NCBI GenBank assembly: GCA_016165875.1
Contig: JABBOT010000003.1
Location: 29,125,816 to 29,189,815, forward strand
DNA length: 64,000 nucleotides
Direction: 5' to 3'
Origin: Acanthopleura granulata
Taxonomy: Eukaryota > Mollusca > Polyplacophora > Chitonida > Chitonidae
Position numbers and translations under genes: made by a program. Below the pieces are notes generated by a model. The model saw only the letters and a program-made list of their open reading frames with translations, was not told the origin of the DNA and did not search any database. Each line of letters begins with the position of its first letter. The first letter of the stretch is position 1. This document shows positions 59,464 through 64,000 of this stretch, in pieces.

Positions 59464-59933
59464 TGTGTACATTTGTATGTATACATATACAAACAGATGG
59501 ATAATTGTCGAGAAACTTATGCACCTCTGTGTTACAAGCTGAACTCGCTGCATAACACCTTAGTAGACATGTACATGTTCCTCAACAGGTTTGGCAATTT
59601 TTCCATGTGCTAATCAGTGATTACATGAATACAAGTAAATAAGTAAATGCTCACACTTAAAAAGGAGGAAAAGGAGCCAAAATTCTTCGTGAATACGTGC
59701 AAGAAATTCCCCGATGATGCAGTCATGTCTTATAAATCTAGTAGTAGCGACAGTGTACTTGTTAGTTTGATCACTGCTAATGAGATATAAGTATGTGTGG
59801 ACAAAAAAAAAAATATGGCACAACAGGATTATAGTAAGAGGGGAAAGTTTTGTTCAGATTTTGAAATCAGCACTCAATGGCTCTGAATTTTTGCCTTTTC
59901 CCAAAGCATGAGCTCATCTGCCATTTCATATGT

Positions 59934-60300
59934 TTATTTATTTATTTAACTGCTAATTGCGATACTAAAGAGTTTTCCATTTAGTAAAGTAATTTTAATG
60001 GGTAGAGAAAACTAGGGTACCTGGTATGTACCACCTGTTGGTAACAAACTTTGCAATATGTGACGCACAAGCTCACTTCCAATAAGGCTTACAAAGCCTT
60101 AGTGGACCAATAAGGCTTACACAACTTCATAAGTGTGCCTGCAAGTATTGTCATCTGCTCCTTGCCACCCATGTCCTGGGAACAGTATTAGTAGGAAAAT
60201 CTACAAATTTGTTGTTCAAGACTGGGATTGAACTCACACCTGATGTGCCTTGTATTGGGAGTTGATCACCATACCACGTGGCTGCAATCCTGCCCTCTTC
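59934..60300 (-). mobile_element. Degenerate SINE on the minus strand
   Basis: Reading the minus strand, a tRNA-like head comes first. Its A-box region (complement of 60274-60285, GCAGCCACGTGG) is imperfect; the B box GTTCAATCC (complement of 60225-60233) is exact. A body follows, then a region parallel to GGTTTCCTCCCACCATAATG (here GTTTTCTCTACCCATTAAAA), a diverged tail and an AAATAAATAAATAAA end (complement of 59934-59945). Length is about 365 bp. The head differs from families 1 and 2, so this may be a third family sharing the same 3' end. A palindrome TAAGGCTT/AAGCCTTA (60083-60101) and a direct repeat of AATAAGGCTTACA lie in the body. Confidence 0.6.
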
Positions 60301-60304
60301 ATAC

Positions 60305-61095
60305 ACTGTACGTCTTGGTAAAGCTCCTCTCCATCTGGTTTCTCTCTAGCCTATTCCTCCTTCCCTTCCAATTTGTTTTCGCAGGATCATAATTGATTTA
60401 TGAGCAAGTGTTGTTTTATGGGACAGTGAAGCCCAAATAAACCAAGTGATGTGTACAGTGTGTTGTATAGCTCCCACATGTTGATACACCCTGCACAGTT
60501 CAGAAGTTTCCACTGTAGAATGACTGTGGTGTCCGTATGATAAAGAAGTATGGCAGTTCTACTTGGAAGTCCACTTGACACTGCTTCAAGACCAAACTCA
60601 TCATGCAGGCCGTTGATTACTTTTTCAGCCACTCCCAGCCCAATTTGGTTTTCAAATGAGCAGCTATTCCAGGAAACGCTGACTTCAAAATAGCTTTTAA
60701 CATGATATCTTCATGATAAACTTCTCATGTGCTGATCAGCTATCATGCGTGTTTCGGGTTGTCCGTCCAGGAAAGTAAGATTCCACATGCACAGCTATCT
60801 GTAATGATACAGAGGATGGGAAATTTGAGAAAATGTACACAGCAGCACATCCGTGAATAAAACTTGACTTGGTTGTGTTTTTTTATGCCAGGTAAAAGCA
60901 GCTAAAAAGTCATACGTTTTGACTGGCACCAGTTGCGTTTGATGCAATGTACAAGATATGCCACTCACAAGTACTGACAGGATACACTATACCTACCCCA
61001 AATGACACAAAAATTTGTTCATGACCGAGTTGCCCATAAACTTTTCCTGACGTTGACAGTTCAAATAATTCTATTAGGAAATGTGTTTTGAGGTT
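60305..61095. other. Non-coding DNA
   Basis: No gene is supported. The minus-strand open frame 60387-60632 (81 codons) has protein-like composition but no recognised family. Confidence 0.55.
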
Positions 61096-61099
61096 GTGT

Positions 61100-61205
61100 G
61101 GATGGTATGATGATATATCCAGTAAGAAAAATGTAAGTTATAGCACCAGAAATAAGATTTCATGACATTTATTTGCCTGGAAAAAACTGCTCTTTTCCGG
61201 GTGGA
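61100..61205 (-). repeat. Unnamed ~200-bp interspersed repeat, copy D (partial)
   Basis: On the minus strand it reads CCAGGCAAATAAATGTCATG, AAATCTTATTTCTGGTGCTA, then TTTTTCTTACTGGATATATC, which aligns with the first half of copies B and C. The second half is missing or unrecognisable. Confidence 0.7.
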
Positions 61206-61570
61206 AGTTTAGATCATTTGTTGTTTATTTTGTATGTCGATCAACTTTTGTAGTTATCTACCACAGAAGTAACACCCATGTGCACACATGTAGGTCAATA
61301 GGGACAGTTTGGAATATGCATGTTAGAAAACACATGGAAATGAAATACGAGAATACACACAGAAGAAATTAATGCAGTTGGTGTACATGTCACGTGAAAT
61401 TTATCTGTGGTTAAAAGTGAACCCCAAAGTACAAACCCTTCATGTTGATAGTGTATATGTAAGTATGTATATATGCACAGATGTAGATTCATAAATAGTT
61501 TTAACACTTGATGTTTTGTTACCGGAATCACCTGGTTTTTAAGTTGTGGGTTCTCCATGGACTAAGCTGA
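61206..61570. other. Non-coding DNA
   Basis: No gene or element is recognised. The minus-strand open frame 61295-61558 is not supported as coding. Confidence 0.6.
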
Positions 61571-61571
61571 T

Positions 61572-61630
61572 CACTATGTCACTGAATTGTTGCTGAATGT
61601 AGCATTAAACCCAAATGAAATATATAAGTA
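61572..61630 (+). mobile_element. SINE family 2-type tail fragment
   Basis: GTCACTGAATTGTTGCTGAA, TGTAGCATTAAACCCAAATG and AAAT resemble the family-2 tail (TGACTGAAAAATTGTT...GTTAAACCC). Divergence is moderate. Confidence 0.5.
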
Positions 61631-62000
61631 AATGTTTTACTTTTACATATTATCCATGTGTGTGTTTGGGTGTTACATGCATTGTCAGAATGTAACACTG
61701 ATCTGCACCAATTAGGTTTTCACTGGTACAATCATAAAACTTGCCAAACTTTTTTAACTTTCAACTGCAAGAGTGCAGGGTGCACATTGTATTCCATTGG
61801 TTATAAGTATTGTTTTTATACTGAAGCGATCAAATTTTATTTCTGGCCACCGTATTGAAATTCATGTAATGCTATGTCCCAGCTTGTGGAACTCTATCTC
61901 ACAATTGGCAGGTGATAAAATGCATATCTGCCAATAAGAGAAAACTTAATTCCAATCAGTAAGAGCTGCAGGTTTCTCACTTGTCCTTAAAATCCATAAA
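61631..62000. other. Non-coding DNA
   Basis: Unique AT-rich DNA with no recognised feature. Confidence 0.6.
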
Positions 62001-62002
62001 CT

Positions 62003-62079
62003 GTGCTTGAAAACTGTCAACGTGCTTGTAAATTGTCAACGTGCTTGAAAACTGTCAACATGCTTGTAAATTGCTAATG
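62003..62079 (+). repeat. 19-nt tandem repeat, four copies in A-B-A-B order
   Basis: Units start at 62003, 62022, 62041 and 62060. Type A is GTGCTTGAAAACTGTCAAC and type B is GTGCTTGTAAATTGTCAAC. They alternate, so the real repeat is a 38-nt dimer present twice. Confidence 0.95.
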
Positions 62080-63399
62080 CTTCAAAATAATTTTTAAAGC
62101 AAAGTACTTCAAAACGAGCAAATTTTGGAAAAGGCACTTTATTTTTCTTGTTGATATATTTTGATGATGTATCAATTGATTCATCAACCACTTAATTAAA
62201 ATCTGAAGAGTAACACAACATTTTGATATGAAAATTTTGTTGTTTAAATGTTGATGGCAGTACATGCATTAAAGTGCCCCTCTTGCTGCCTTGTCCCACT
62301 AATGGGAGAAAGACTGCCAGATCTCTACAGTTAATTTTGATATTGGAGAATTCCTGAGGGACTTGCATGGGTAGAGGAGAACTTTATTAGCATGAATATA
62401 AAGTTGGTGTGGTATATTTATAGAAAAAAATGACTTAAGGCATAGTGCCCCGAATATGACTGGGTACAAGTGAAATGTCATGTAATACAGCTTTGCACGC
62501 TATGATAGACTGCCGGGTCTGTTGGATAGGATTTCCTGAAGAGAATCCTGTGCATACTCCCAGATAGGTTGACAGACAGAGCTTGCCTTGGTGGAAGGCC
62601 GCACAAGTTACGCTATTGATTAGGAGTAGGGCAATACTGCTAGCCAGGCTACAGAGAGGAAAAAGTTTGCTAGGCCTGATGCATGCATGTGTATTGCTGA
62701 TGAAAACAACACAGATGTCGTAGAACTAGATACCATTATGCAGTCGCGGCAATCAAGGCTCAAGCGGTTTTGTTGGCCGAAGACGCCTTTGATCCCACTT
62801 CTGCCTTTTTACACCAGCAGCATTCCTTGCAAACAAGGAAGATTGAGAAAAGGGGAAAAAATAAGCCTTGTCCAAAAAGGACGCTGAGCTTTGAATAGCA
62901 AGAGGATGGCATGGGATGTAGGCCAGTGTTACTGTATCGATAGCACACTTGGGGAACCCATTCTTCTTGTCTGGGATAAGACACTAACAGACTCTGGACC
63001 TCGGGGGCTACATATTATCAAACTTCCAAAACATGAATAAACCTGGTGGTGTTTTTTTCCATTCTTATTTTAGATTCAAATTAATTTTTTTGTAAGTGTT
63101 CTCTAGGCTGGGTAAAGCAAACATAATGTAATCCATTGTATGGGAGAAGGATTTCGCTTAAAGCTGGATATAGTATTCAGTTGGAACCACAGGTCTTTAG
63201 CAAACACTGTTATGTTGAAGGAAGATGTTTGGAGAAAATCTCCCCCAAAATATGTAAACGATATATCCATTGAATAAAATGCTCCTTGTTTGTTGATGTA
63301 AGAGTATCCGAAGAGGCAGTTTGCTGGCTAAAATACATTTGTGTGCATATATATGTATGTGAGGTTTACAGCTGAATGTTAGGCCATCCTTGGATCAAG
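62080..63399. other. Non-coding DNA
   Basis: No gene is supported. The open frame 62687-62887 is not recognisable. Confidence 0.6.
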
Positions 63400-64000
63400 G
63401 GAACTTTTGGTGAGAAATTTCGTTGAGCCGAGCAGTGTGATTAATGTGTCTGCAGCAAGTAGAAACACCACCAAGGTGTCGTCCTCCCCAGGTAATTAAT
63501 TCTCTAGTTTTATTCAATAGCCATGGAGCTCTCCAGGAAATGCTTACTCTGCCATTTTCCCTGCTTACATCATCGTGGTGAACGGAACTAAATGGAGATT
63601 TATGAGGCCACAAAGCACACAATTATTAATAACGACAGGGCTGGGATTTTAGCAAACACATTTCTTCATTATATTCGGCCAAAGTCATTTCCGCCCGGTG
63701 ATATCTTGTTCCACTCGCGGACAAGGCAGGATATAAAAGAGGAAAACGAAAAATGGTAGAACATCATGAAAATTTTGTCTGGAGATTTCCCTCACAGGCG
63801 TGATGAGCGTGATTTCCATAATGTATATTTGGACACAATTTCTGACCAGAAGAGACAAACTGTATTAAAATTCAAATAACTCAGCCTTCATGATGAAGAA
63901 TGACTTCAGGAGGAGTCAAGATCATTAGGAGCGTGGGTAGGGAAATGAGAGAACAGACTACAGCCTATCTCCTGTAATTGTTCACCCTTACAGGATGCTA
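63400..64000. promoter_or_regulatory. CpG-bearing, repeat-poor segment (candidate enhancer or promoter)
   Basis: This segment is complex DNA without simple repeats. It has homeodomain-type sites (GGTAATTAATTC near 63491, ACAATTATTAATAACG near 63620), several CpGs around 63680-63720, and TATAAAAG at 63732-63739 preceded by a CG-containing stretch. It runs to the window edge. No exon is visible, and the regulatory role is inference from composition. Confidence 0.3.

Noticed and set aside
60387..60632. Minus-strand frame (81 codons) with protein-like composition
   Set aside because: No recognised domain and no splice context. I cannot tell it from chance.

Overview
This is a stretch of animal nuclear DNA with no protein-coding gene that I can support. 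It is AT-rich. The longest Met-initiated open frames are about 127 to 152 codons, are scattered on both strands, and show no recognisable domain, codon signature or splice pattern. There is no operon structure, rRNA, functional tRNA, CRISPR array or phage/plasmid content. The most informative content is a set of tRNA-derived SINEs whose sequence I associate with molluscs (bivalves and gastropods). I therefore read the window as a mollusc, or at least lophotrochozoan, intergenic region or very large intron. The species and neighbouring gene cannot be told from the sequence.

Layout. 0-7.7 kb: unique DNA with a candidate TATA/Inr/DPE core promoter near 1.5 kb, an intact SINE with target-site duplications at 3.3-3.6 kb and a decayed SINE at 5.8-6.0 kb. 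7.7-9.5 kb: two short tandem arrays (48 nt x3; about 77 nt x4). 12.8-13.1 kb: a near-complete SINE of a second family. 14.7-15.0 kb: a 31-nt minisatellite. 16.1-17.0 kb: the largest array, a 59/55-nt satellite with higher-order structure. 18.8-27.4 kb: several SINE copies and tails, a tRNA-like head and the first copy of an unnamed interspersed repeat of about 200 bp. 27.4-40.7 kb: mostly unique DNA, including CpG-bearing, repeat-poor segments that could be enhancers and an unusual homeodomain-type palindrome at 33.1 kb. 40.7-49.3 kb: SINE fragments, two CTCF-like motifs, a candidate MITE and a second copy of the unnamed repeat. 49.3-64 kb: unique DNA with nuclear-receptor-type composite sites, more SINE tails, a minus-strand SINE at 59.9-60.3 kb, two more unnamed-repeat copies and a 19-nt minisatellite.

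No set of genes works together here. What can be described is repeat biology (two or three SINE families with related 3' tails, minisatellites with higher-order periodicity, a MITE candidate) and possible cis-regulatory DNA. Regulatory calls rest on motif matches only and are tentative. I found no novel multi-gene system.
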